Of a stretch of DNA of 54,950 nt, positions 1 to 7,907 are shown piece by piece. The notes below the pieces were generated by a model. It was not told the origin of the DNA and ran no database searches. It worked only from the letters and a program-made list of their open reading frames with translations. Position 1 is the first letter of the stretch. Each line of letters starts with the position of its first letter. The position numbers and the translations under genes were made by a program. Source of the stretch: Butyrivibrio proteoclasticus P6B7 (GTDB taxonomy: Bacteria > Bacillota > Clostridia > Lachnospirales > Lachnospiraceae); NCBI RefSeq assembly GCF_000622085.1, contig NZ_JHWL01000031.1:1-54950 (forward strand). The letters run 5' to 3'.

Positions 1-842
1 TCAATCTTATTGATAACCTTTTGCTGAGTATCGGTAAATGTAGGCATCTGATAGCCTACAGCGCCCGCTTCGTCTTTGGCGTTTGCCTTAGGCATATTTG
101 AGATAGTGTTCTTTTGGCAAAAGTCCCTGCAATCACAAGTAAAGCAATTGTAAGAAACCTTTGTCATAGCTGCCTTCTCAAGTTGAGCGTACAGAGTATC
201 AAAAGAAAAACCATGTTCATCATAGTATGATGCAAAATCATGGATGAAGATATTACTCTTCTTTGTCTTAAGAACTCTGAATTGAGCAGGCTTGCCAAGA
301 GCATCATCCTCGTTAAAAAGATATACCAAAGCAATATTGATACCTGGATACCTCTCTTCAAGCGAAGCCTTTGCGCACATCACATTTAGATCCGTCTCGG
401 AATTAGTATGAATTGACTTTCCATTAGGGCTTTTATCAGCCTTTTTAGGAAAGACAATATATGCATACAATTGGCCGTCTCTCTCTGCAATGAGATTAAC
501 GTAAGACAAGAATTTAAAGCGTGATGTCTCTACAGTTAATGGTGTTTTTGCTGACAGAATCTTAGAACCGCCTAGAAAGTCAATAAACCGTTTCAAGCAA
601 GAAACATCGTCAGCGATCTGCATATCCCTTACATAGTCATATTGAAATGAAATATCTTGATAACCACTTCTGATTGCTGCGTACAATTCCTGCACCCTAC
701 CATCAGAAAGTCTGTCACCAAGCTGGTTCAATACGCCATATAAAACACTGCTTCTAGTAACTGTCTTTGCAGACATTTGTTTTTTAGTTCTACAAGTATA
801 AAAACTACTTGCCTGAACCACTGTTTTCATGACACTCTCCAT
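1..842 (-). CDS. Cas4/RecB-like nuclease fused to UvrD-type helicase (N-terminal part, runs off window)
   Basis: The frame is open to the left window edge, so only the first ~280 residues are visible. The start at 842 follows AAGGAGG by 7 nt. The first ~250 residues resemble a PD-(D/E)XK nuclease of the Cas4/RecB type, ending in a cysteine cluster (CFTCDCRDFC) like the iron-sulphur cysteines of that family. Directly after it comes PTFTDTQQKVINKI, which looks like the Q-motif that opens a superfamily 1A (UvrD/Rep) helicase. This suggests a nuclease-helicase for DNA end processing or element replication. The gene is first in its transcript behind a conserved leader RNA (888-1100). The family call rests on motifs only; the Walker A motif would lie outside the window. 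Confidence 0.6.
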   Translation of the reverse strand, partial: MESVMKTVVQASSFYTCRTKKQMSAKTVTRSSVLYGVLNQLGDRLSDGRVQELYAAIRSGYQDISFQYDYVRDMQIADDVSCLKRFIDFLGGSKILSAKTPLTVETSRFKFLSYVNLIAERDGQLYAYIVFPKKADKSPNGKSIHTNSETDLNVMCAKASLEERYPGINIALVYLFNEDDALGKPAQFRVLKTKKSNIFIHDFASYYDEHGFSFDTLYAQLEKAAMTKVSYNCFTCDCRDFCQKNTISNMPKANAKDEAGAVGYQMPTFTDTQQKVINKI

Positions 843-887
843 GTCACAACCTCCTTTTTATTTGATATATATGATTAAAGATTGGCA

Positions 888-1100
888 ATAAAAAAAGACG
901 CACAAAGCGTCTTGAAATATGCGAATCTATAATTTCTCCTGTTTAAAATATGTTCACCTCGACATGAGGGTTTGGGAATTACATAACGTTGATCTACGTT
1001 AATTACGAAAAATAATAAAGAAATACACAATAATTCTATATAAATATAGTAGTTACAGCAACGACAAAGTGACAAAAAATAACGCAAACAAGCGCATGAA
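888..1100 (-). promoter_or_regulatory. Conserved promoter and two-hairpin leader with terminator, copy 1
   Basis: Read on the minus strand, the region has an upstream block (TTTTGTCACTTTGTCGTTGC), AT-rich -10-like sequence, hairpin P1 (984-1001, stem TAACGT/ACGTTA), hairpin P2 (957-969, stem CCTC/GAGG), an AGGAG motif followed by a TTCGCA motif, then an intrinsic terminator (895-913, stem AAGACGC/GCGTCTT, then Ts). The same order and hairpin spacing recur at 7917-8100 and 36041-36260 with different but still pairing stem bases. The leader lies ahead of the nuclease-helicase gene and overlaps the 3' end of the gene at 1053. Probable transcription attenuator or riboswitch-like leader; ligand unknown. 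Confidence 0.65.
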
Positions 1101-2081
1101 ATGTAGTGTTTTATGCAATAAAAAAGACATGGGAACAGCTGATTTGCCATTCCCATACCTTTCTCTAAGTGCTGGCAATTCCTTGCCAACAAAATTCACC
1201 GCATCAACAAAGAATAACTTCATCACATGCTCATTCACAAAACAATCATTAAAATAATCACGCTTTGACATTTTGAACATGACAATCGTATTCTTCGCAC
1301 TATCATCGTCTATGCACGTAAAGTTGAAATAAGCATCATCAAAACATGCAGACGAAAATGGATCACGGAATATACTAATATATCCATCAGCCCGCTTTCT
1401 GATTTCTTTAGGTAGCCTATCCTTGTATGAATCATACAAATAAACATCCTTTGAACTATAGGCGTGAATAGTCATTTGATTATTCTCGTTAGCATATAAG
1501 AGCTCTCCAATTAAAGGAAAGTTACACCTCACATGCTCGCCAGTAAGTCCAACATCGCAGAATAATTCTGCAATCGCATCAAAAAAGCTACTAGCCAATA
1601 CAGATATATCGCCACTTGTTAAAGCTGCGTCCATTTCTTTTGCGACACGGGAGATATCATCAAGAGCATCATCTTGAAACTCATCATCAATATCATAGCC
1701 ATACATATCGACAATATAATCGACATACTCATCACTAACTATATCAAAGCTATCCTCAAGGCCCTCAGTAGAAAGCACTGTATCGAATAACAATTTTAGG
1801 ATCTTAATTGAATCCGTACTGATATAATTTCCAAATACGTCAAACCATGAACCATCATTAAATTCAAATAGGTCCATATTATTATAGCTAACACCTGCAT
1901 CATAAAAAATAGAAGGGAAATGCATCTCAGTCTTAGTAAACTGCTTGATATCAACCCCTTCTCTACGAGCATTTAACAGCTGGCGAATCTTATCTTTGAA
2001 CTCATAGGCTCTGTTTTCATGCTTACATAGAGATATCATATCCCCAGAAAGCTCAAAGTCTATGCTGCCACTTTTTCGCAC
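1053..2081 (-). CDS. Acidic hypothetical protein
   Basis: 342 residues, strongly acidic, no family recognised. Translation probably starts at a GTG (2081) placed 10 nt after AAGGAGG. The start overlaps the end of the preceding gene by 22 nt, so the two are likely coupled. The last ~30 residues, hydrophobic and unlike the rest, lie over the promoter of the next operon; the true functional protein may end near the AVPMS motif. It resembles the gene at 2060 in size, acidity and scattered short motifs (for example an IIGKLL/LIGELL patch), so the pair may be distant paralogues. Its place between the E1-like gene and the nuclease-helicase suggests an accessory role in that operon. Confidence 0.6.
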   Translation of the reverse strand: MRKSGSIDFELSGDMISLCKHENRAYEFKDKIRQLLNARREGVDIKQFTKTEMHFPSIFYDAGVSYNNMDLFEFNDGSWFDVFGNYISTDSIKILKLLFDTVLSTEGLEDSFDIVSDEYVDYIVDMYGYDIDDEFQDDALDDISRVAKEMDAALTSGDISVLASSFFDAIAELFCDVGLTGEHVRCNFPLIGELLYANENNQMTIHAYSSKDVYLYDSYKDRLPKEIRKRADGYISIFRDPFSSACFDDAYFNFTCIDDDSAKNTIVMFKMSKRDYFNDCFVNEHVMKLFFVDAVNFVGKELPALRERYGNGKSAVPMSFLLHKTLHFMRLFALFFVTLSLL

Positions 2082-2929
2082 AGTTCAATATCCTCCTTTT
2101 TAGAAATAAGTCCGTATCTCTCAGCCAACGCCATAACCAAGGCAACCTGCGCACCACTGTTTAGTGGTAAATCACATAAATGCACCTGCTCCATCTCATC
2201 GGCTCCAAAGATACCCCAACAATAAAAAGTGCCATCACTGGCTACACGGGTATGTAATCCCAAAAAAGCATTACTCAAAAGCTTTTTCGCAATGTCTAGC
2301 TCACTGTCCGTAACGTCTAATGAAAGTAGCTTCCCAATGATTGAAGATTCAAACACGATATAATACTTATCACTAGTCTCCATAGTCGGGTCACAATCCC
2401 ACTCAAAGCACAGCTCATCAACAAATTCTGGTACTGCCTCAGAAAACCTCTTAGTATCAAACCTAAGTAGTTCACGCTTAGATAAAAATGTCCTAGCATA
2501 ATCACGCATAATTTCATCAAAGCCCTCCTGCCCATCACCACTAATAGGTGAATCGCTTAACTCCGCAAGCTCATCTTCATATATAGAAAAGTTATCGAAT
2601 ATACCAAGCTTTTCCAATTCTAAAATGAGTCTGCTATAGTAATCTTTTCCAGTACCAGCTCCGTAGGCCATATCATACCTATCAAGGTAAACCTCAAGGT
2701 CCTCGTTAATGCTTACTTCATCGCCACCTGCGGTCAAAGTATTACCCGATAAAACAATGTCGTAATTTACGTTCTTACCGCAATCAAACATTCTTGAATG
2801 CAGTACATCTAAGAACTTCTCATATTGAAGCTCATACGTAAGGTTGTATGAGCCATAATATGACCCAACTCCAACACGATTGTATGGACTTTCTCTGATA
2901 ATATGCTTTGCAAGAGAAGTATTTATCAT
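2060..2929 (-). CDS. Acidic hypothetical protein
   Basis: 289 residues from the ATG at 2929, chosen because AAGGAGGG sits 5 nt upstream; a longer frame reaches 3001 but has no ribosome site and overlaps the E1-like gene. The protein is acidic, soluble and has no motif I can assign. It follows the ThiF-like gene by 10 nt and overlaps the next gene, so all three are one transcript. Given its steady association here it could be a substrate or partner of the ubiquitin-like system, but that is only neighbourhood reasoning. Confidence 0.6.
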   Translation of the reverse strand: MINTSLAKHIIRESPYNRVGVGSYYGSYNLTYELQYEKFLDVLHSRMFDCGKNVNYDIVLSGNTLTAGGDEVSINEDLEVYLDRYDMAYGAGTGKDYYSRLILELEKLGIFDNFSIYEDELAELSDSPISGDGQEGFDEIMRDYARTFLSKRELLRFDTKRFSEAVPEFVDELCFEWDCDPTMETSDKYYIVFESSIIGKLLSLDVTDSELDIAKKLLSNAFLGLHTRVASDGTFYCWGIFGADEMEQVHLCDLPLNSGAQVALVMALAERYGLISKKEDIELCEKVAA

Positions 2930-2939
2930 AAAACCCTCC

Positions 2940-3671
2940 TTATGCGACACAATTATTATCAGAATATGGCATAAACTCCTGATAATAAGTATCAGTATCA
3001 AAAGTAACCATACCTGGATGTGGTTTACCAGACAACATTGAAGTGATCTCCTTTAACAGGATATTACCCGCGCACATATTAGTAGCAATATGCTGTGGAG
3101 CAACGTTATTAAGCTCCTCGCAGCTCATTTCAGTAACACTCCTTAAATCGGCGTTCTTGATCTGTGGAAAATAGTGAGACCTTGTAGGGCTAAGTACCTT
3201 ACCATTAAGTTTGTAACTAAAAATAACCTCACCTGTCGAAAATTCATTAGCAGAGTCATAATAAATTACGTTGTCGTTAGCGTTAAAATAATCTTCAAGC
3301 AACATACGGCAAGCATGATTATCAACACAACCTACGATCAATGGTATATAAAGTACTGAGCCGACATTACTGGACAAGTCCTTTAGCTGGTCTAGTTCAG
3401 TAAGATATGTAGCAAAAGCCCTCCATTTAAGTGAAAAAGCACTTGAAAGTACATCAGCCATAACCGATGCCTTGTTAAAGCCTACATCTTCCTGTGTAAA
3501 TGACTGTCTTGCAAGATTCTTATCCTCAATGACATCACCATCAAAAATATATAGACTTCCAATATTAGGATTACCCCCTGCGATAAAACGAGAAAACTCC
3601 TTAAGGAAGTATGTTCCCGTTCCACCACTGCCAATAACAGCAATATTATATTTAATCTTGGGTTGTTCCAT
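2940..3671 (-). CDS. PRTRC-like ThiF family E1-like adenylating protein
   Basis: 243 residues, close to the usual length of PRTRC-system ThiF proteins. A nucleotide-binding glycine motif GSGGTGTYF lies near residue 14, followed by the FDGDVIEDKNLARQ segment typical of ThiF/MoeB/E1 enzymes (acidic residue contacting ATP ribose, then the N..RQ motif). A cysteine near residue 180 (EMSCEELN) is a candidate catalytic residue. Such enzymes adenylate the C-terminus of a ubiquitin-like or sulphur-carrier partner. In PRTRC clusters ThiF accompanies a JAB peptidase (protein A) and protein B, both of which lie upstream in this operon (4958 and 6696). AAGGAGG precedes the start, and an internal terminator separates it from the gene at 3740. 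Confidence 0.8.
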   Translation of the reverse strand: MEQPKIKYNIAVIGSGGTGTYFLKEFSRFIAGGNPNIGSLYIFDGDVIEDKNLARQSFTQEDVGFNKASVMADVLSSAFSLKWRAFATYLTELDQLKDLSSNVGSVLYIPLIVGCVDNHACRMLLEDYFNANDNVIYYDSANEFSTGEVIFSYKLNGKVLSPTRSHYFPQIKNADLRSVTEMSCEELNNVAPQHIATNMCAGNILLKEITSMLSGKPHPGMVTFDTDTYYQEFMPYSDNNCVA

Positions 3672-3692
3672 ATAAATAAATCCTCCTTGTTA

Positions 3693-3728
3693 TAAATAAA
3701 AAGCAGCCAACTTTAAAAGTTGACTGCT
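3693..3728 (-). terminator. Intrinsic terminator inside the operon
   Basis: Stem 3702-3713 with 3717-3728 (AGCAGCCAACTT / AAGTTGACTGCT) followed on the minus strand by a T-rich run. It ends the gene at 3740 and is followed at once by TTTATTTATAACAAGGAGG, the same ribosome-site context seen ahead of the genes at 34850 and 29871. Its place ahead of the E1-like gene suggests partial read-through or attenuation. Confidence 0.7.
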
Positions 3729-3739
3729 AATACTATGAA

Positions 3740-4183
3740 TCAGTTCGAAGCATTCAAATAATCTTTGTACAACCAATTAGTAAAATCCCTTTTTTCGGAC
3801 ATAGTATCCACATAACAACCAACCTCATACTGATAATGGTTAGCCCTTTCAGGAAAACCATAATACCACTTATCAGTTATAGCATTGATCTGTGAATCAG
3901 ATACATCACCAACAAACTTCCCATTGATAATTGAAAAGCCTATAAAATGATTGTCCTCCAAAAAAGAAAACTTATCGTTATACCCCAGTTCTTCCTTGCA
4001 TTTAAGGAACTCAGCCTTATAAAAAGTACATTTTTTACAAGCGTAAGCAAACATACCCTGGTTGATCTCTTTGCCAGCTTCACGTTTATCTGCAAAAAGC
4101 TGCAACTCTCTTAGCCATAAGCATAAGAAACGAGTATTGTATCGATAACGCTTTAATGCGTCTTGCGTAATTACCTTATCCAT
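3740..4183 (-). CDS. Hypothetical protein with Cys motif
   Basis: 147 residues from the ATG at 4183, chosen for the AGGAGG 6 nt upstream rather than the longer frame to 4225. It carries YACKKCTFYKAEFLKC, a CxxC plus C cluster that could bind a metal. No family recognised. It lies directly behind the Rad52-like gene (4194) and ahead of an intrinsic terminator. Confidence 0.6.
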   Translation of the reverse strand: MDKVITQDALKRYRYNTRFLCLWLRELQLFADKREAGKEINQGMFAYACKKCTFYKAEFLKCKEELGYNDKFSFLEDNHFIGFSIINGKFVGDVSDSQINAITDKWYYGFPERANHYQYEVGCYVDTMSEKRDFTNWLYKDYLNASN

Positions 4184-4193
4184 ACATGTCCTC

Positions 4194-4961
4194 CTATGCA
4201 GCTCTCTCAAATGATTTGAATACATACTGTTTTACAGAATTTCTTTCTGCAACACATTGAACTTTGATTCTCATTCTTGTGCGGCTATTACAACACTTAG
4301 TAATATAGCCGTTCATTTTCTTTGCGTCCTTAGAATACATATTAGGATAGAAGATGATCTGTGAGATTGAATCCCTACATACATCCCCCACTATCTCGTA
4401 TGCATTTAGCTTATATACAGGACGATCATCCTTTGTATCTATTACTTCAAATTTACCGTCGGTAACGAAGTTAATCACGCTATTTTTCTTGTTCTGATTC
4501 CTTGAAGTCTCGTCTGGCTCCTTAGAAAACACATCAGAATTCTCATTATTGCCTCCGCAATAAGCTCCAAAGATACCAAAACGCTTTGCCGCATTTTTAA
4601 AAGCAGCATGACAAGCAAAATTAGATGAATTAGAAAGGTTAGTATCTTTACCGGTATTCTTCTCATACTGACAAGTATACCCGCCATAAGACTCCCTATA
4701 GAGAACAACTTTCCCATCATCTGATAAGATAGAAATACGACATTTCACCGTATACTGTTCCTGACTAGTAGTAATTTTGCTATAAGAAAAATCTGTATAA
4801 TCTACAAGATAGTTAGCAATACCAACAATCTCATCAAAGACAGAGATATACTCGTCAATCTTGAAATAATCATACTTTCCTTTCTTAGCGGCAGGATATT
4901 TTACCTTTCTAAGTGAAGCAAGAACTTCAGCTAAAGGCTTTCCATTAACCGTACTACTCAT
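4194..4961 (-). CDS. Rad52/DdrA-like single-strand annealing protein (tentative)
   Basis: 255 residues. The start at 4961 is preferred over 4967 because GGAGG is 9 nt away, and its ATGA overlaps the stop of the JAB gene, implying coupled translation. The N-terminal half (KGKYDYFKIDEYISVFDEIVG, then a segment with FACHAAFKNAAKRFGIFGAY) resembles annealing proteins of the Rad52/ERF group, where an 'A.KNAAKRFG' helix is typical. These proteins pair complementary single strands and are common on phages and conjugative plasmids. The C-terminal ~100 residues are unassigned and contain a KCCNSRTRMRIKV basic patch. The assignment is by short motif resemblance. Confidence 0.5.
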   Translation of the reverse strand: MSSTVNGKPLAEVLASLRKVKYPAAKKGKYDYFKIDEYISVFDEIVGIANYLVDYTDFSYSKITTSQEQYTVKCRISILSDDGKVVLYRESYGGYTCQYEKNTGKDTNLSNSSNFACHAAFKNAAKRFGIFGAYCGGNNENSDVFSKEPDETSRNQNKKNSVINFVTDGKFEVIDTKDDRPVYKLNAYEIVGDVCRDSISQIIFYPNMYSKDAKKMNGYITKCCNSRTRMRIKVQCVAERNSVKQYVFKSFERAA

Positions 4962-6649
4962 GCGCATATCCCTCCGAAACCATCAAATGAAAAAAGCTCA
5001 GAGCACTTAATGGTAGTAAAAGAACCTTCCATTCCTGCTCTGAAACTCATTGTAAGCTCATTTTTATCAAGATTTCCGATAACGCCAAACAGACCAGTAT
5101 AAATCTCATCAGCATCATCAATAGCTGAAAATCTACCTGTCATTGTATTGTGACTATGAATTGTAAGAGCAAGAATATCATCGGTATGGCACATCTCATA
5201 AAGCACTCTGACCTTTGTATATGAGGCAGTAGGTTTTTTAATGTAATAACACTGGTCGTTTACAGACCAATATATTTGAACCATATTCTCCTTGGATAGA
5301 TCCTTGGAAAACTCCTTGATAATATCAGAGAGTAAATATGCTGGAATCTTAGGTAGCTTTCTCTCAAAAGTTACACCATGCACATCATGTGTTTCCACAT
5401 TCTCATAGCCCCTAAATATACCCAATTCAGTATTCTCAACACGCTCCTTATATTCAGAATCAACTCTGTAAAAAGGAAAAGTGATAACGTTAGATACGAT
5501 ATTAAAAGAAGGAGCTGCAACAGCAGCTCCTTTCTCACCTGATACAACAGCAACACCGACAATGCCGGCATTTCTATCATAAGAGATATCAAATTTTCTG
5601 GATTGTGATCTAAAGATCCTATAATAGTTCTTTAGATAGTCTACAATATCATTCTTGTCTACAACTGCCTTACCGCCAAAATTATCCGCAGTAAGTTGAG
5701 CCTTTGTTCCGTAAGTCTCAATCCATAATACAAAAGGAAGTCTGTAGAGTTCCTTTGTCTTAACTGATCTAGACTCACCCTCAATACCAAAGTCACTACG
5801 ACTTGCGGTTACTCTGTTCTTAGTAGTAGCACCAATAAACAGAATATCCGCATCAGAAGTATATGCAACAACAGTAACGTCCTTTTCAGGATAAAGGTTC
5901 TTAATCTGTGCACCTGTTAATGTCTGATTACCGCCATCACTATAGACAGCATAATCCTTATCATCAACAAGAGTTACTTTCTTTGTGAACACAGGTGTTG
6001 CAGATTCGATAGCAGTGTCAACACAAAGTGAGCATCCTTTGAAATCTGGGTGAGACTCAACATATTTAAGAGACAAATCAAATACGGAAACCTCCTCAGC
6101 CTCAAGATCGCCAAAATCAGATGTCTGATAAGAAGCTCTGTTTTCTCCGCTAAGGATAGTAACACGCTCTCCGATCTGTTCATCCTCATTAGTAGCCTTC
6201 TTAAAATTACAGAAAACAGTAGAAACACCATCGTGATAAAGCTCCATAAGAGCGACCTCTTTATAGCCAGCATCATAAGCAGCCTTAGCCACTTCCACAG
6301 GCTTGTACTTCACGCCATTGTCACCATAAGTAAAAGTAAAACCAATACCCTTAACAACAACAGGTCCAACTAGAGTTGACTCCTTCTTTTTCTTAGGAGC
6401 TGCTTTTTTCTTACTTGCCTTATCCTTTGCCTCTTCTTCTGTTGAATCTGAAATGACAACTGAATCCTCAGCCTCGCTTTCAAGATCGACAGTATCTGCA
6501 ACCTCATCAGCTGCAATATCTACAACCTCTGCCTTAGCTTTTTTAGTCTCCTTTACCTCATCTGCCTTATCCTCTGTAGTCTCATTCATTCCAAATGCAT
6601 CAAAAATGTTGAAAGATTCAAAATCCATAATAAATAATTCATTCGTCAA
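4958..6649 (-). CDS. PRTRC-like protein A: long N-terminal region fused to a JAB/JAMM peptidase domain
   Basis: Up to 563 residues. Residues ~25-95 are an acidic then lysine-rich linker (KKKAAPKKKKES). The middle (~95-390) is unassigned; a part near 225-275 (YSDGGNQTLTGAQIKNLYPE) faintly recalls ubiquitin-like PRTRC protein C. The C-terminal ~170 residues hold a JAMM core: H498-S-H500, then S508 and D511 (HSHNTMTGRFSAIDD). JAMM proteins are zinc isopeptidases that cut ubiquitin-like conjugates or precursors. The start is unclear: a TTG at 6649 is 14 nt from AGGAGG and sits in a hairpin (6642-6659), while an ATG at 6628 lies beyond the hairpin. It stands between protein-B-like (6696) and annealing-protein genes. 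Confidence 0.7.
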   Translation of the reverse strand: MTNELFIMDFESFNIFDAFGMNETTEDKADEVKETKKAKAEVVDIAADEVADTVDLESEAEDSVVISDSTEEEAKDKASKKKAAPKKKKESTLVGPVVVKGIGFTFTYGDNGVKYKPVEVAKAAYDAGYKEVALMELYHDGVSTVFCNFKKATNEDEQIGERVTILSGENRASYQTSDFGDLEAEEVSVFDLSLKYVESHPDFKGCSLCVDTAIESATPVFTKKVTLVDDKDYAVYSDGGNQTLTGAQIKNLYPEKDVTVVAYTSDADILFIGATTKNRVTASRSDFGIEGESRSVKTKELYRLPFVLWIETYGTKAQLTADNFGGKAVVDKNDIVDYLKNYYRIFRSQSRKFDISYDRNAGIVGVAVVSGEKGAAVAAPSFNIVSNVITFPFYRVDSEYKERVENTELGIFRGYENVETHDVHGVTFERKLPKIPAYLLSDIIKEFSKDLSKENMVQIYWSVNDQCYYIKKPTASYTKVRVLYEMCHTDDILALTIHSHNTMTGRFSAIDDADEIYTGLFGVIGNLDKNELTMSFRAGMEGSFTTIKCSELFSFDGFGGICA

Positions 6650-6659
6650 ATATGACGAA
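6642..6659 (-). promoter_or_regulatory. Perfect hairpin between ribosome site and start codon
   Basis: TTCGTCA (6642-6648) and TGACGAA (6653-6659) form a perfect 7-bp inverted repeat with a 4-nt loop. It lies just after the AGGAGG at 6664-6669 and buries the TTG start candidate. In mRNA it could bring the ribosome site nearer to the ATG at 6628, or it could be a DNA operator. Confidence 0.5.
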
Positions 6660-6695
6660 CTTTCCTCCTTTTTAAAATTCGTTTTTAGTTATGTG

Positions 6696-7358
6696 TTAAG
6701 CGACTGCTTTTTCAAGCAACTCTTCAATTACGCCCGTTTCAACGAGCCACTTCTCTGGAAATACATCAAGTTTTTCCAACTTTTCAAGTAATTTAGCCTG
6801 AGAACAAGCAGGCTTAACTCTGCCAGTCCCATTGCCATAGTAATCATTGTTTGTTTTTCCTAGGAAAAATTCCTCTGAAAACGTACAGACAGCCTCGTTC
6901 AGACCTTCAATTTTAATATTTCCGGTACAGATATGACCGCTATCACTAACATTGCCAAAAGGATACTGATAAAGAGTCTTATCATCCCCGTTTTTTAGTG
7001 CAAAGCATCTCTTATGTACAACACTTCCTTTCGACACCTTTATTTTGAATAAAAGACGTGGAAAAGGTACATGGTAATGTCTGTTTCCAAAAACAATAAC
7101 CCTTACAGCAGGTTCAACTATCCAAGTACAAACATAATTGTCATAGTCACCAAAATACTTTTCTACAGTATTCTGTGGCCAGAAATTATCCTTTACCTTT
7201 ACTAGCTGAACATCGTCTACGAGTGAATGACCAAGATACGAACAGAACTGAGGGACAGTGAGTATCCTCACGACCTCTTCGCCATTCTCCTCTACATTCC
7301 TTACACGTAGAAATTCATTCCCTACACGATCCGTGTAGTTAGTGACAAATAGTTCCAT
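6696..7358 (-). CDS. PRTRC system protein B-like (E2-like) protein
   Basis: 220 residues with AAGGAGG 6 nt before the ATG at 7358. The middle and end fit PRTRC protein B: VPFPRLLFKI, then LYQYPFGNVSDSGHICTGN, where family members carry 'APF.NV..DG.VC.GN' with a conserved cysteine, then a FF.G......K stretch and FPEKWLVETGVIEELL near the end. Protein B has been linked to E2-like folds in plasmid-borne ubiquitin-like operons; the cysteine at ICTGN is the candidate active residue. The JAB gene follows within 50 nt and the ThiF gene lies further down, giving the expected trio. Assignment by remembered family pattern. Confidence 0.7.
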   Translation of the reverse strand: MELFVTNYTDRVGNEFLRVRNVEENGEEVVRILTVPQFCSYLGHSLVDDVQLVKVKDNFWPQNTVEKYFGDYDNYVCTWIVEPAVRVIVFGNRHYHVPFPRLLFKIKVSKGSVVHKRCFALKNGDDKTLYQYPFGNVSDSGHICTGNIKIEGLNEAVCTFSEEFFLGKTNNDYYGNGTGRVKPACSQAKLLEKLEKLDVFPEKWLVETGVIEELLEKAVA

Positions 7359-7372
7359 AACTAACCTCCTTT

Positions 7373-7669
7373 TTACAGAACTCTTCTTGCTGAGACAACT
7401 GACTTCATGTCTGCAAGCTGACGCATCTTCGTATCATTAAAGATAGTGTCAAAAACAAGCACATTAAAAAACTGATTACAATCACACAAGATTGAAACCA
7501 GCTCATCATCAGTAATATCAGCAATCTCTTCAGACGATTTTGCTCTTAAAACCCTCAAAAACCTCTCAAACATATCAGGATCAAGTCCCTCTGGAGTATC
7601 AGTAACATACTCTGCATCTTTCGAAGCCTTAAGTTGTTCATTAAGCAGCTCTAAGGAAAACTTTTTCAT
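7373..7669 (-). CDS. Small helical hypothetical protein
   Basis: 98 residues, largely helical and acidic, with AAGGAGG 6 nt before the ATG. It overlaps the end of the first gene of the operon by 29 nt and precedes the protein-B-like gene by 14 nt. No family recognised. In other PRTRC clusters small proteins at this place are C, E or F, but the sequence does not end in a GG typical of a conjugated ubiquitin-like protein. Confidence 0.6.
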   Translation of the reverse strand: MKKFSLELLNEQLKASKDAEYVTDTPEGLDPDMFERFLRVLRAKSSEEIADITDDELVSILCDCNQFFNVLVFDTIFNDTKMRQLADMKSVVSARRVL

Positions 7670-7865
7670 TTGATGCCTCCTTAGAACGTGAGAAATGATT
7701 ATACACCCTCACAACATCGCCAATTGACAGTCCATCTAAAGACACCCTTTCAGTAATCTCACGCTTTCCAAGAGAAGTATTTTCATACATCTCATTTAGT
7801 AAGCTGACTGCCTCCTCCTTGCTACCAGCACAGATCTTATCCATGCCATGGAACGTCTTAATCAT
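7641..7865 (-). CDS. Small hypothetical protein, first gene of the PRTRC-like operon
   Basis: 74 residues, ATG at 7865 with AAGGAGG 8 nt upstream. Length is right for PRTRC protein C (ubiquitin-like) but I see no clear beta-grasp pattern or C-terminal GG, so no function is assigned. It is the first gene after the second copy of the conserved leader RNA (7917-8100), which should control the whole block down to about 1053. Confidence 0.6.
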   Translation of the reverse strand: MIKTFHGMDKICAGSKEEAVSLLNEMYENTSLGKREITERVSLDGLSIGDVVRVYNHFSRSKEASNEKVFLRAA

Positions 7866-7907
7866 GCGACATTCCTCCTTTCATAAAATTTATAAATTAA
7901 AAGTTGG

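Noticed and set aside
875..1192. 105-residue minus-strand frame across the first leader
   Set aside because: It runs through the promoter, both hairpins and terminator of the conserved leader; its counterparts in the other two leader copies are not preserved as a frame.
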